Below, in pieces: positions 17,706-27,467 of a stretch of DNA of 64,000 bases. The position numbers and the translations under genes are program-made. The notes beneath the pieces were generated by a model. It saw only the letters and a program-made list of their open reading frames with translations, was not told the DNA's origin and did no database searches. The stretch covers positions 124,001-188,000 of the forward strand of contig JAIYDN010000108.1 in the NCBI GenBank assembly GCA_027487485.1. Direction: 5' to 3'. Positions within the stretch are counted from its first letter, which is position 1. Every line of letters starts with the position of its first letter. The stretch is from Planctomycetaceae bacterium. GTDB taxonomy: Bacteria > Planctomycetota > Planctomycetia > Pirellulales > Pirellulaceae.

Positions 17706-18565
17706 GCTTCCCGCATGGCGTCCTTGCCGGTGGACATGATGTCAATCTTAAGGCTCTAATGGCCTTACTTGTCGCTGCAGAAGTCACTGACATTGGTAAC
17801 TCCGAACATGACATCGAAGGCAGCGGCAGAATCGATGGATTCGGCTGCTGATTCATTGACCGCGGACTCGAAGCTATCAAAGTTCTCGTACAGAACGTGC
17901 TGCTCGACTTCGAGTTTCTTTTCCAATTCATCGGCGAGCCCGATTGCTCGTTGGATGTCGTCATCGCTCGGAAGTGAGTTGCCACCGTTGCGGAACTTGA
18001 TGGTTTCAGCAACCGTTTCAATGCTCTGCAAACGAGTCTCGAGTTTCGCGATCATGTTCTTTCGATCACGAATAGCGTTGTCCAGTAGCCCCATGTTTTT
18101 TTCCATCTCAGCAACTGCCGTTTTCTTGGACTCCAGCAACTCATTGCTAAGTCGATATGCGTCCAAGCGACGATTCAGTTCTACGCCAAGGTTGGCGGAA
18201 TTGGAGGTGCTAACCATGTGAACATTTGATCCTCCAGGCAGACGGCTACGAATTGCCGCCATCTCGTTTTTCTCCGCGTTAAGCTTGCTAGAGAGCTTTT
18301 CGATGGCAGTCTTTCCTCGTTTGAGTTCGACCGAAATTTCCGCGACTTTGCGATGGATTGCGACCATTGCCTTCTTAGCGTCATCGGTCATCAACTGAAG
18401 CTTAGCCTTTTTGACACTGAACGGAATTTGTCCATCGATTGCTTCGATAGCACCATCGCGTCCCACTCGAAAATAGTCCCATGCATCGCGCGTCCCGATC
18501 AACGCTACGGCAGCACCCGCGACCAAAATTACCCCTACAAATATTGTCTTCACCTGATACTCCAA
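17706..18565. repeat. Right direct repeat bracketing the RtcB island
   Basis: Near-identical, same-orientation copy of 9888-10743, including the 3' flank (TGGCGTCCTTGCCGG). The pair can recombine to delete the 7 kb between them. Confidence 0.85.
17765..18553 (-). CDS. Membrane-anchored coiled-coil protein, 262 aa (paralogue C)
   Basis: Nearly identical to paralogue B: same hydrophobic N-terminus (TIFVGVILVAGAAVALIG), TRDAWDYFRVGRDG, RSRLPGGSNVHM and C-terminal AAAFDVMFGV. Start set to the GTG at 18553 because GGAGTATC sits at the same distance as before the ATG of paralogue B; an ATG four codons upstream is possible. Probably a membrane-tethered coiled coil; function unknown. Confidence 0.78.
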   Translation of the reverse strand: MKTIFVGVILVAGAAVALIGTRDAWDYFRVGRDGAIEAIDGQIPFSVKKAKLQLMTDDAKKAMVAIHRKVAEISVELKRGKTAIEKLSSKLNAEKNEMAAIRSRLPGGSNVHMVSTSNSANLGVELNRRLDAYRLSNELLESKKTAVAEMEKNMGLLDNAIRDRKNMIAKLETRLQSIETVAETIKFRNGGNSLPSDDDIQRAIGLADELEKKLEVEQHVLYENFDSFESAVNESAAESIDSAAAFDVMFGVTNVSDFCSDK

Positions 18566-19089
18566 TTAAGTCACTGATCCAAAATCACTGAGAACGACGC
18601 ACCCTGTTCGTTCGCACGAAGGATTTAACGAAGGTAGGTGGAATCCATTCCGAAGGATCTTCGGATTTCTCGTTTTTCTTAGTTGGTTCAAAGATGACCA
18701 ATCAACGGCTTTCTAGTGCCCGAGGTGTTAGCCGAGCAAATCTAGAAATCGGCTAACGCCTCAGGCTCAAGGCGAAGCGTGCGCAAAGACTTGCAACCCC
18801 AAAGCAGGAAGATATCAAAGCACCTCAGGCTCCGGCGGTGCTGATCCATTCGAAGCGTGCCCAAGAATCGAGTTCACGCAGAGATTGTGTCAATTCGGGG
18901 GAAAGCAGATCTCATCGTTCACGAATTTTTCAGATTCACGGGAATATCCTTTTGATGAAAACGTTTCGTTGATATCGGCTCGCAATGAACTCACTTTCAA
19001 ACAGAAACAGAAAGTTGGGTTCGGCAGCCTCGATTGTCACAGTGTTTTTTGAATCATTACTCCCCCAAATGTTTGAGAGGAAAATCATC
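18566..19089. other. Intergenic region with palindromic repeat
   Basis: No gene supported. Holds repeat copy 4 at 18717-18771. The frame from 18985 is open but the following gene is better started at 19090. Confidence 0.5.
18717..18771. repeat. Dispersed palindromic repeat, copy 4
   Basis: GCCCGAGGTGTTAGCCGA, 13 bases, then TCGGCTAACGCCTCAGGCTC: a near-complete inverted repeat with both arms. Confidence 0.8.
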
Positions 19090-19707
19090 ATGTTTGCAAG
19101 TCTTCTGCGAATGCTCAAGCTCTTTACCGTTGCCGTTGGTGCGATTGTTCTACTTCTTTCCGGATTGTGGGCCGTTTCGTGTTTCCAGGCCTGGCGACAA
19201 AATGCTTTTGAGGACCGTTTCAGCTTCCTGGAAGGGAAAATCGAAGATTACCGGAAGATAATGAACGCCCCTCATGATCATGCAATTTCCAGTGTCGAAC
19301 CAATCCAGCTCTCTGGAAAGCCTATCGTTATCTGTGCCGGACCAAATGATAACAACCCCTGGCCTCTCCGAAGGAATACTAGTCAAATCGATCCACTGAT
19401 GACTTCGCTACCTGCCGGGCTCGTTCCAAGGACCACAGATGAGATCAAGTATGTTGTGTCGCTCCGTTGGGGTGATGAAGTTGTCGGAACTTTCTCGGAC
19501 GGTTCAGTCGCTATTAGGGAAACGTGCCTTGTCGATGTTTTTGAAACGGCTTCGGGAAAAAGGATCCTGTCACGAAATTTTGTTGGCGGCGAACCACCGA
19601 CAAGCAAAAGGGAGAACAAAAACAGTTCTTCGCGAGAGAAAGTGTACGGTGCTGGCTGTCAGTATGAAATCGTGAAATACTTCGGACAGATTTTTAATGC
19701 GATCTAA
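19090..19707 (+). CDS. Membrane-anchored hypothetical protein, 205 aa
   Basis: Hydrophobic helix at about residues 7-30 (LFTVAVGAIVLLLSGLWAVS) followed by an extracytoplasmic domain of about 170 residues with beta-strand character (KPIVICAGPNDNNPW, YVVSLRWGDEVVGTF, CLVDVFETASGKRIL). No known domain. The ATG at 19090 is chosen because the segment before it looks non-coding. A lone gene on the plus strand ahead of the cytochrome gene. Confidence 0.6.
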   Translation: MFASLLRMLKLFTVAVGAIVLLLSGLWAVSCFQAWRQNAFEDRFSFLEGKIEDYRKIMNAPHDHAISSVEPIQLSGKPIVICAGPNDNNPWPLRRNTSQIDPLMTSLPAGLVPRTTDEIKYVVSLRWGDEVVGTFSDGSVAIRETCLVDVFETASGKRILSRNFVGGEPPTSKRENKNSSSREKVYGAGCQYEIVKYFGQIFNAI

Positions 19708-19935
19708 TTGCTACAATCCAAGTACCTTCATCGGGCTAATAGCAACTGCGGATGGATTCCTTCAGCAGTGGAGGGGCGCACTCACGCTCGAAAGCGAACA
19801 AAGAAAAACGAAAGTTTCTGTGGAAATAATGAACGATGAATTCTAGATCACGCGAGGCTTTACGTTAGAAGAACCGTCGAATAGACTCTACTGAAGTTTC
19901 AAGGGATATCCAATGCGCTTTTTCTTGAGGGTCGA

Positions 19936-21771
19936 ATGCGTGGCTTCGAAGGTTCGAGTGTTTATTGCCGGTTTGCCGGTTCGCTGTTGTTGACCTTTGG
20001 CTTTGCTAATCAACCGGACGTTTTTGCAAATGAGCCGGACAACTTGGCCCAACAAGCAGGGCAGATTTTGAATCGCTATTGCTCTCGTTGCCATAACGGC
20101 GAAGGCTCTGATTCTGGTTATGCCTTTAACGTTAGAAACACGGAGAGCTTGGTTGGGGAGGGAGTTGTTGTGGCTAAGGACGCAGCTTCGTCGCAACTCT
20201 ACCGCGATCTCGAAAACGGTCGAATGCCGCCGAAAAATCAGCCTCATTTACCGAAGCCATCGCCTGCCGAAGCGCTTATCGTAAAGAATTGGATCGAGTC
20301 TGGGGCGGCAACCATTCCTAAACCTGAAAAGCGAGTTCCTTTTGTTGGTATCAAAGACAATCTGACCGCGATTCGCGATCATTTTTCTACTTTAACGGAA
20401 TTGCAACGACGAACAACCCGTTACTTCACTCTTACAAATCTTTGGAACGATTCGTCGGTGGACGACGATCATCTACGCAACGTACGCGCAGGACTTTCCA
20501 AAGTGCTAAACAGTCTTTCTTGGGCTCCCGAGATCGTTCTGCCAGAAGCGGTCGACGATCATGGGATTGTCTACGCTGTGGATATCTCAAAACTACAATG
20601 GACTCGGGAGCACTGGAATGCTCTGGTCAAGGATTATCCGTACGGACTAAGCTACGGTTCGCATCCAGATCGTGAGCTAAAAAAACTCGATGATGAAATA
20701 ACAAGCAAAGCAAAAGACAGTCAGTTGCTCCACTTGAGAGCAGACTGGCTAGTTAGCAATGCCACGAAACCGCGTCTCTACCATAAGCTGCTTTACGAAC
20801 TAGTAATTCCTGATCTTGTTGATCGCGTCGACGATCTATCCCTACCAGCTAATCCCAAACGTATGTCGGATGCTGACCTTGAGAAATTTCTAGGGGTTAA
20901 TGTCACGGAGAATCTGTTTGGACGTGGCGGAAGGGTGGTTCGCTCCGGCTTCACTCAAAGCGGCATATCAGGGCAGAATCGAATGTTAGAGGTTCACGAG
21001 ATTTCTAAGGGGCGATATTACTGGAAAAGCTATGATTTCTTGGCTAGCACGCGAGAATCGATTCTTGCCGAGTTCCCATTAGGGCCGTTGAATGAAAAGA
21101 ACGCTTTTGCTGAGTTGGCTTTTCGGCATGACGGTGGAGAAATGATCTTCACACTTCCGAACGGGATGCAGGGTTACTTGCTGGCTTCCGCGGCTGGTCT
21201 TCGGCTTGATGCCGGTCCGATTGAAATCGTTGGCGACTCGCTGCGAACCTCGGGCACTCAAGCGATTGTGACCGGACTTTCCTGCATTGCTTGTCATCGT
21301 GTGGGAATGGTGGAGCCGCCCAGCGACGAAATCCGCGAGTTTGCTTCGGTTTTCGGCGCGGCGAGGGAGCGTGTGGAGCAGCTGTACCTGCCCAAGGATG
21401 AGATGTCCGATTTGATCTCGTCAATACAAACCGCATTCAAGACAAGCTGCGAGAAAGCGACAGGTTCGTTCTTGGTTTCTGGGAACGAGCAGAGGCTAGA
21501 ATTTGATCGATTTCAAGAACCAGTTGCGGAAGTGAGCCGGCGTTTTTTGCTCGAATCACTCAACATCGAAGCTATCGCTTGCGAACTCGACGAGAGCAAT
21601 CCAGGTGCTTTGCTTAACGTTTTGAAAAAGTCTCGAACGCTTCGAGGGCTTGGGCTCAACGTACTGACTCGCGATAATGGAGTAGTAAAGCGAGACGCAT
21701 GGGAAAGTCGTGCTGCATTTTCAATGATGCAGGAGACGGCAAGAGAACTTAGTTTTGGCCCTAGTCGATAG
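19936..21771 (+). CDS. Secreted dihaem planctomycete-type cytochrome c protein, 611 aa
   Basis: N-terminal hydrophobic export signal (about residues 11-26). First haem site CSRCH at 49-53 in the planctomycete-cytochrome context (AGQILNRYCSRCHNGEG, with DLENGRMPPKNQPHLP later supplying the distal Met region). Second haem site CIACH at 450-454. Between them is a long helical/beta region without a known fold. Probably periplasmic electron transfer or substrate oxidation; it lacks the DUF1549/DUF1553 domains that usually accompany this cytochrome module. First of a plus-strand run of secreted proteins. Start ATG not supported by a strong ribosome site. Confidence 0.8.
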   Translation: MRGFEGSSVYCRFAGSLLLTFGFANQPDVFANEPDNLAQQAGQILNRYCSRCHNGEGSDSGYAFNVRNTESLVGEGVVVAKDAASSQLYRDLENGRMPPKNQPHLPKPSPAEALIVKNWIESGAATIPKPEKRVPFVGIKDNLTAIRDHFSTLTELQRRTTRYFTLTNLWNDSSVDDDHLRNVRAGLSKVLNSLSWAPEIVLPEAVDDHGIVYAVDISKLQWTREHWNALVKDYPYGLSYGSHPDRELKKLDDEITSKAKDSQLLHLRADWLVSNATKPRLYHKLLYELVIPDLVDRVDDLSLPANPKRMSDADLEKFLGVNVTENLFGRGGRVVRSGFTQSGISGQNRMLEVHEISKGRYYWKSYDFLASTRESILAEFPLGPLNEKNAFAELAFRHDGGEMIFTLPNGMQGYLLASAAGLRLDAGPIEIVGDSLRTSGTQAIVTGLSCIACHRVGMVEPPSDEIREFASVFGAARERVEQLYLPKDEMSDLISSIQTAFKTSCEKATGSFLVSGNEQRLEFDRFQEPVAEVSRRFLLESLNIEAIACELDESNPGALLNVLKKSRTLRGLGLNVLTRDNGVVKRDAWESRAAFSMMQETARELSFGPSR

Positions 21772-21840
21772 AATGACTATGATCCATCTTTCGGTGGTTC
21801 AATCCAACTATAAAACGGTGTTGCCAGGGAGTAAACTGGA

Positions 21841-23166
21841 ATGTTGATGGTGCGAAGTTCGTTATTCTTTTTGTTCGCTACAATCTGTATCTCTGCGATG
21901 GGGCTCGGTGAGTCTCAAGCGGGAGATCCGCCATCTATGCCTTTCGAAGGACAGATGGCATCTCTCTGTGCCGACATAGAAAAGGCAATGGAACAAGACC
22001 CCATTTTGAGAGAGCACAAGAAGTTTCGTATTGGCCGAGTGATTTGCGATCAATCTCGCGACGTCAATTTTGAGCCAAGGATCATCCGCGGGATCGAGAA
22101 GACTCTCGCAGGACGAGTCGACGAAAAATCCAAAATCGCGTTGGCTGGCAAGTACCAGTTCTTGGAGTCCGAATCCGCTGACAATGCGGGATTCGAAGTC
22201 CTCGTGATCAAGTTGACTTTTGTTGATAACAAGGGGAGGGAACTTGGCTCGTTCAGCGCAGACACGAGCTCGAATGACAAAGCTAATCCAAGTAGGGAGG
22301 ACCTTCCTCCAGAACTTCCTGCGGAACTGGAGAAGAAAATTGAATTCAGCCGTGAGATCAATAGCAGTGCGGATATCGCCGTAGCTGTTGGAGCAACGGT
22401 TTCCTTTGAGTCTAAGCCAACGGAGTCGAAACCGACATTTCAGGAACGAAACAAACTAGTGAGCAATGCGTTTGAATCACCATCTTTTGGACTGATCGAG
22501 GGGAGCAAAACACAAGTAACGACGCCGGGTGGCAAGCGATATGCTGTTGAAATCATTAAGGGCCCCATCGTAAGCAAGGAGGTAAAGAAGAAAAATTTCG
22601 CGGCTGGAATGAAACCGGTAGTGCCGATCGAAAAAAGGGGGCATGCTTATGTGCCAATCGCAATTGGTGAAGCATATGCTTTCCATATCTACAATTACGA
22701 TCTCGAAAAAGCTGTGCTTGCGAAAATCCGAATTGACGGGCTAGATTCAATCAACACGTTCAACGAAGACGTTTTGATCGACGCGAACGGTAAGGAAACT
22801 CCGCTTCTCTATGCTGGTTACACTCTTCCTGCGGCTACGAATACCGGTCCTGCTTTGAATGGGGTTTACGGATGGCTGAGAACGACAAAGGAAAAAGCAG
22901 AAGAGAGTGCTTACGAATTTGTGATCAACAAGTTCGGTGAGGGAGTTGCGTCAAAACGAATGGCAACGAGCGGAGTTGGTGTCATCACCGTTGAGTTTTA
23001 TGAGGAACTAAAGCTCGTTGGCGGCACGCGGGGTGTCGGTGATAAAGGCGAAACCGGCAAGGGCCAAGCTATTAAACTGGATTTAAAAGTCGTCAATGTG
23101 AAGACGGCCCAAGACCCTACCGCCATCATTTCGATTCGATACAACGACCCAAACGAGGTGGAGTAA
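21841..23166 (+). CDS. Secreted protein of unknown family, 441 aa (paralogue 1)
   Basis: Signal peptide in the first about 27 residues (SLFFLFATICISAMGLGESQA). The N-terminal half (KFRIGRVICDQSRDVNFEPR, ALAGKYQFLESES) has an alternating pattern like a small-molecule or FlgO-type fold. The C-terminal half is beta-rich (HAYVPIAIGEAYAFHIYNYD, GVGVITVEFYEELKL). It shares this whole layout with the gene at 23846, so they form a paralogous pair. No catalytic motif. Lies 69 bases after the cytochrome gene. Confidence 0.75.
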   Translation: MLMVRSSLFFLFATICISAMGLGESQAGDPPSMPFEGQMASLCADIEKAMEQDPILREHKKFRIGRVICDQSRDVNFEPRIIRGIEKTLAGRVDEKSKIALAGKYQFLESESADNAGFEVLVIKLTFVDNKGRELGSFSADTSSNDKANPSREDLPPELPAELEKKIEFSREINSSADIAVAVGATVSFESKPTESKPTFQERNKLVSNAFESPSFGLIEGSKTQVTTPGGKRYAVEIIKGPIVSKEVKKKNFAAGMKPVVPIEKRGHAYVPIAIGEAYAFHIYNYDLEKAVLAKIRIDGLDSINTFNEDVLIDANGKETPLLYAGYTLPAATNTGPALNGVYGWLRTTKEKAEESAYEFVINKFGEGVASKRMATSGVGVITVEFYEELKLVGGTRGVGDKGETGKGQAIKLDLKVVNVKTAQDPTAIISIRYNDPNEVE

Positions 23167-23258
23167 CGCGTTCGAGATTTGTCGTCAAATTTGATTCAGC
23201 TGCACTCGCATTTAACATTTTTTGATCTGTGCGATTGAAATACGCAGGGAGCTTACTG

Positions 23259-23302
23259 CGCCTCAGGCGTTAGCCGATTTTATGAATCGCAATCGGCAAG
23301 CT
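23259..23302. repeat. Dispersed palindromic repeat, copy 5
   Basis: CGCCTCAGGCGTTAGCCGAT, then ATCGGCAAGCTAGG after 15 bases; the right arm is degenerate. Confidence 0.65.
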
Positions 23303-23618
23303 AGGAGGTCTTCTCACATTCAAGAACAACAAATCGCTGGCTTTGTTGAGCTCAAAGCGAAGACTGCGAAAGAATTGCGTCTAAAGTGGAACGATCTCCA
23401 GCACCAGTCCAAAAGATGGAGCGGTCAGCACTCGGGAACGCCAATCGCTAGTGCGAAAAAGAGTCCCAGAATTAACAAATAATTAGCAACATCCGGTGGT
23501 ATTCCCCGATAACAAATTGGACAGCGAGCTAAGACGACCGTTGTTTCGGAATCAAGAAGCTTATTCCCAAATTGCAAAAAATCTCGACCGATACGATTGA
23601 AGTTAGCTGGGAGTTTAC

Positions 23619-23679
23619 TGAGCATGAGGCGCTAGCCGATTTCCAGCGGCGTAGCTCGGCTAGCACCTCAGGCTCAATG
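23619..23679. repeat. Dispersed palindromic repeat, copy 6
   Basis: GAGCATGAGGCGCTAGCCGA, TTTCCAGCGGCGTAGC, then TCGGCTAGCACCTCAGGCTC. Flanks (TTTACTGAGCAT before, CAATGA after) are also shared with copy 8, so the unit is longer than the palindrome. Confidence 0.85.
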
Positions 23680-23845
23680 AATTGCAAAGCAAATTCATGA
23701 TGAATCGTATTGGTCGAAAACTTTTTGGGAATAACGGTCGAGCAGCACCGTTATCCTAGCAGTGCAGACACGCAGGTCTCACGCAAGCACTCTTCGTAAA
23801 AAATCAAATTCAATCCAAACTCGCTATTGAAACACGGCTCCAAAC

Positions 23846-25156
23846 ATGGCTATCCAACGCAGATCATTCCTTGTGGCTGTCTCCGGACTCATATCGATTC
23901 CATTCCATTCGGTTTCCCTTGCTCTCAATCCACTGGAACCGAGCCCTGTTTCATTCGATGGTCAACTGACGTCTATTTGCGATGAGATAAAAAAGCTCAT
24001 GGCCAAGGACCCGATTCTTGCTGAGCTTAAGACGCTAAAAATTGGACGTGTCGTCTCCCCATTCTTGCCCGATGTCAACTTCGAACCCGCGATTCTTCGC
24101 GAACTTCGATTGCAATTGTCGAACATTGTCAACGACCAGTCGAACCTTGTGCTTTTTGGCGAGTACGAGATCTTGGAATCGGAAACAGAGGACAACAAGG
24201 GATTGCAAGTCGTGGTTTTGAAGTTAATCCTTCGAAACCGAAAAGGTTCCGAAGTCGCGCAGGTCGTCGGCGACGCAAAAGTTAAGACTGTCCCATCGGT
24301 TGCTCCCAAGGACTTTCATTTTGAGCGAGAGATCAACAATAACAGCGATATTGCTCAGATCATGGGTGCGACAGTGAAGTTTGATTCGAAGTCTTCGTTT
24401 GCGGCCAACAATAAGTTTGTCAGCGAAGCGTTCCCTAATCCGTCCAATAATCATTCAGTTAAACCTTGCTTTGGCCTTATTAAGGATAGCCTCACGCAGG
24501 TAACAACATTGGACGGGACACGATACGGTGTCGAAATCATAAAGCGAGAGAGGACTCCACAAGAGAAAAATGGAAACAGAAGTGACGATGGCACAAAGCT
24601 TCCGATGAGTCCAGTTAGACCGATAGCGGTTCGAGGTTTTGCCTACGTTCCTATTGTGATTGATGAGGTTTTTGCAATTCGGATTTATAATTACGACAAG
24701 ACAAAGGGAGTCTTGGCTCGTATCAAAATCGATGGTTTAGATGTTCTCAATACGTATAACGAAGATGGCGTGGAGTATCCAGGGTACGTATTGAATGCTG
24801 CCAAGGAGGATGGCAGCCCATCTTCTTCGACAATTCAAGGCTGGCTAAGGACATTGACTTCGAAAGGCGAATCAAAAGCAAGTAGCGATGACAAGCCCAA
24901 TTCGTACCAGTTCGTCATCAACGAACTTGGTAAAGGCAGTGCGACGGAAAAAGGAGTCGCCTCTGGGGTTGGCGTCATCACGGTATCATTTTTTGAGGAG
25001 CTCAAACTTGGCAATTCAAGGGGCGCCGCAAGGCCAGGGGAAGCAGCACGTGGTAAGGAGATAAATGTCATATACAAGACAGCCAATATTAGTGCCGTGA
25101 AAGAGCCGACCGAAGTGATCTCCGTTCGCTACAACGAGCCAACAGGCCTTCAGTAA
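23846..25156 (+). CDS. Secreted protein of unknown family, 436 aa (paralogue 2)
   Basis: Signal peptide (RRSFLVAVSGLISIPFHSVS, with a twin-Arg-like start). Same order of conserved blocks as the gene at 21841: ILAELKTLKIGRVVSPFLPD, FGEYEILESETEDN, REINNNSDIAQIMGATVKFD, AYVPIVIDEVFAIRIYNYD, VGVITVSFFEELKL. The two differ mainly in short charged insertions. Function unknown; likely extracytoplasmic. Confidence 0.75.
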   Translation: MAIQRRSFLVAVSGLISIPFHSVSLALNPLEPSPVSFDGQLTSICDEIKKLMAKDPILAELKTLKIGRVVSPFLPDVNFEPAILRELRLQLSNIVNDQSNLVLFGEYEILESETEDNKGLQVVVLKLILRNRKGSEVAQVVGDAKVKTVPSVAPKDFHFEREINNNSDIAQIMGATVKFDSKSSFAANNKFVSEAFPNPSNNHSVKPCFGLIKDSLTQVTTLDGTRYGVEIIKRERTPQEKNGNRSDDGTKLPMSPVRPIAVRGFAYVPIVIDEVFAIRIYNYDKTKGVLARIKIDGLDVLNTYNEDGVEYPGYVLNAAKEDGSPSSSTIQGWLRTLTSKGESKASSDDKPNSYQFVINELGKGSATEKGVASGVGVITVSFFEELKLGNSRGAARPGEAARGKEINVIYKTANISAVKEPTEVISVRYNEPTGLQ

Positions 25157-25180
25157 CCAAAGCATAGCGAAGTATGGATA

Positions 25181-25239
25181 TGAGCCTGAGGCGCTAGCCA
25201 ATTTTTTGCAGTGCAATAGGCCAGCGTGTCAGGTGCAAT
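25181..25239. repeat. Dispersed palindromic repeat, copy 7
   Basis: GAGCCTGAGGCGCTAGCCAA, then a degenerate right arm GGCCAGCGTGTCAGGTGC. It lies in the gap between two plus-strand genes. Confidence 0.7.
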
Positions 25240-25304
25240 TGGTACGTTTCATCCAATTTTTCGTTTACTAATCCCTTCACAATGACAACAAACAAGGTGT
25301 TCCC

Positions 25305-26816
25305 ATGCGCATATCGACAGTCGAAGGACCTCAAGTGGCGGGTCATATCAGGAATTGTTTGCTTCCGACTTTGCAGTTGCCGTTTGGAATGCTGCAGATT
25401 CTGGTTCTCGCATTCTTGACTTGCACTCAAGCATCGCAACTGATGGCCGATGACAATGATTCCAAGTCCGAAACTCGGGTTGTTTGCCAACGCATGTTGG
25501 ATCAGGCGACGGAATCGGCTGAAAAAGGAGAATTGAATGTGGCGGTAACACAGGCGAATGAAGCGGTAGTGTACGCCAAGAAAGAGTTTGGCGAAGCGGA
25601 CGCATTGTTTGTATCGTGTCTTCGCCAGCTGGCATCGGTGAATTCCAAACAAGGCGATCATGCGAAAGCGATTGAGCTCGAGAAGCGTTGTCTTGCTTTG
25701 CTGCGAAAGCTGCATGGCGGCAATCATCCCGACGTCGCGCAATCGCTCGGCGACCTCGGGACTCTCTACTTGACTTTAGGTCGATATCGCGAGGCAAATG
25801 ATCATTTGCAGGAAGCATTTGAAATTGCCAGTAAGACGCTTGATGAAGATGACCCCATGGTCCTCAAGATCGTTTCTGCAGTCGCAAAGCTCTTTGCCCT
25901 TACCGGTCAAAATGAACAGTCGGAGGACCTTCAGCGGCGAATAATCTCCGTTCGGATTGAAAAGCATGGGGTGGCAGCTCCGGAAACCGTAAAAGCCATA
26001 CTTGAGCTTTGTGATCTCAAGGTCAATATGAACGAAGTTGAAGAGGCCGAGCGAACTCTATCCGACGCACTCGAACAATTGACGGAGGTTCTTGGCAAAG
26101 AAAACCTTTTGGTTGGTCAGATTTCTGCAAAGCTTGCCGATCTCAATCGTCAGCTTGATAACTTGCACCGAGCGGTAGCACTTTACGAGGACGCAATTGC
26201 TATCGCGAAACAATCGCTGGCAGCAGACAACCCAATGGAGCCATTTCTGCGTCAGCAATTGGCAGTGACTTACTTCGATATGGGACAGTTGGACAAAGCC
26301 GAGCCGCTCTTCAAATCTTCGTTGACGGACCTGCAGCGGATTCTCGGTGACAACCATGTCGAGACCTGCCTAAATCTCAGCGGCTTGGCTTTGATCCATC
26401 GAGAAAAAGCGGACTTGGACCAGGCCGAGAAGTTCGCTCGTCGTAATTTGGAAATCCGTCAGAAGCAATTCGGCAAAGAGCATTTCGAGTGCAGCCTTGC
26501 CAACAACACGCTTGGATTGGTCTTCTACTCGCAAATGAAATTTTCCGATGCTGAAGATTGCTTTCGGCGCGCGTTGCGGGCTTGGGACAAAGCGGGAATC
26601 CCAAACGCTTCCCAGTACGCTACCACGGCCGATAATTTAATCCAATTGTTGACGGAAACGAATCAGCGCGGTGAAGCGGCTATGGTTAAGGCAATTGCTC
26701 GCGACAAACTGAGCCCGAAGATGCGCATCCCAAATCAAGCTGCCATCGAGTCCGAAGCACAGCAAGCTGCTCAAGATGCTGTACGGGATTTTCAACGTAG
26801 CCTACTCAATCGGTAA
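25305..26816 (+). CDS. Secreted TPR protein (kinesin-light-chain type), 503 aa
   Basis: Hydrophobic N-terminal segment (about residues 22-47, LPFGMLQILVLAFLTC) and then TPR repeats of about 42 residues typical of the TPR_12 class (LGDLGTLYLTLGRYREANDH, LSGLALIHREKADLDQAEKF, NTLGLVFYSQMKFSDAEDCF). About nine repeats. Exported or membrane-tethered protein-binding scaffold. Same strand as the secreted pair upstream and the sigma factor downstream. Confidence 0.85.
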   Translation: MRISTVEGPQVAGHIRNCLLPTLQLPFGMLQILVLAFLTCTQASQLMADDNDSKSETRVVCQRMLDQATESAEKGELNVAVTQANEAVVYAKKEFGEADALFVSCLRQLASVNSKQGDHAKAIELEKRCLALLRKLHGGNHPDVAQSLGDLGTLYLTLGRYREANDHLQEAFEIASKTLDEDDPMVLKIVSAVAKLFALTGQNEQSEDLQRRIISVRIEKHGVAAPETVKAILELCDLKVNMNEVEEAERTLSDALEQLTEVLGKENLLVGQISAKLADLNRQLDNLHRAVALYEDAIAIAKQSLAADNPMEPFLRQQLAVTYFDMGQLDKAEPLFKSSLTDLQRILGDNHVETCLNLSGLALIHREKADLDQAEKFARRNLEIRQKQFGKEHFECSLANNTLGLVFYSQMKFSDAEDCFRRALRAWDKAGIPNASQYATTADNLIQLLTETNQRGEAAMVKAIARDKLSPKMRIPNQAAIESEAQQAAQDAVRDFQRSLLNR

Positions 26817-27467
26817 GGGCGGGAGTAGTTCTTGGAATTCAGATTTGGCGATTTGCGCTTTACGCAGGCGTGCTGCGTGAATTCCACAACAACACTGGTT
26901 TTTGGATCTTCGATCGCAAGCAGAAAGGATTTCGTAATTGGTGCAATGCTATCGACCTGTACAATTGAAACAAGTTGCGAGCTTACTGAGCATGAAACGC
27001 TTGCCGATTTCCAGCGGCGTAGCTCGGCTAGCGGCCACTGGCTCAATGATTTGCATGGGAAAATTCAAATTGAATCGTAGAGTTCGAAAATTTTCAGGAA
27101 TGATTTGCCGGTGAACGCGTTCAATGGGAGTAAGCTCACTTTACCATTACTCAAAACCCAGACGCGACCAGAAAAAATCATGCGCAAGACAGTTCAAAAG
27201 CGTGTTTTGCAAGGCTGTTTGCCGACCAGCAGCGGAGGGATAGCAACGTCAATTCTCATTTCAAGCCTTTTTGAACATTTTTGTCAAAGAGAGTTCTGTC
27301 CAAGATTGGCATTACACCAGTTCCCTGGATTCTGGCCAGCCCGAACAAAAAAGCCGCATCTTGAGTATACTGGAGCTCAATCGTTCCCTTTTGCTTTTAT
27401 CGTTGCCGATAAACCTTTCACCGCAGATCGAAAGTGGATTTTTACGGTGTCAAACGAATCGAATTTG
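26817..27467. other. Intergenic region upstream of the sigma factor
   Basis: Holds repeat copy 8. The frame upstream of the sigma factor (from 27105) is open but has no domain content and is not taken as coding. Confidence 0.5.
26984..27047. repeat. Dispersed palindromic repeat, copy 8
   Basis: GAGCATGAAACGCTTGCCGA, TTTCCAGCGGCGTAGC, CTCGGCTAGCGGCCACTGGC. The centre is identical to copy 6; the outer arms have drifted. Confidence 0.8.

Larger units (their letters stand above)
23167..23845. other. Intergenic region with two palindromic repeats
   Basis: No convincing gene (an 86-codon frame at 23222 runs through repeat DNA). Holds repeat copies 5 and 6 and separates the two paralogous secreted-protein genes. 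Confidence 0.55.

Noticed and set aside
23222-23482. 86-codon plus-strand frame
   Set aside because: It runs through palindromic repeat copy 5, has low-complexity composition and no homologous pattern.
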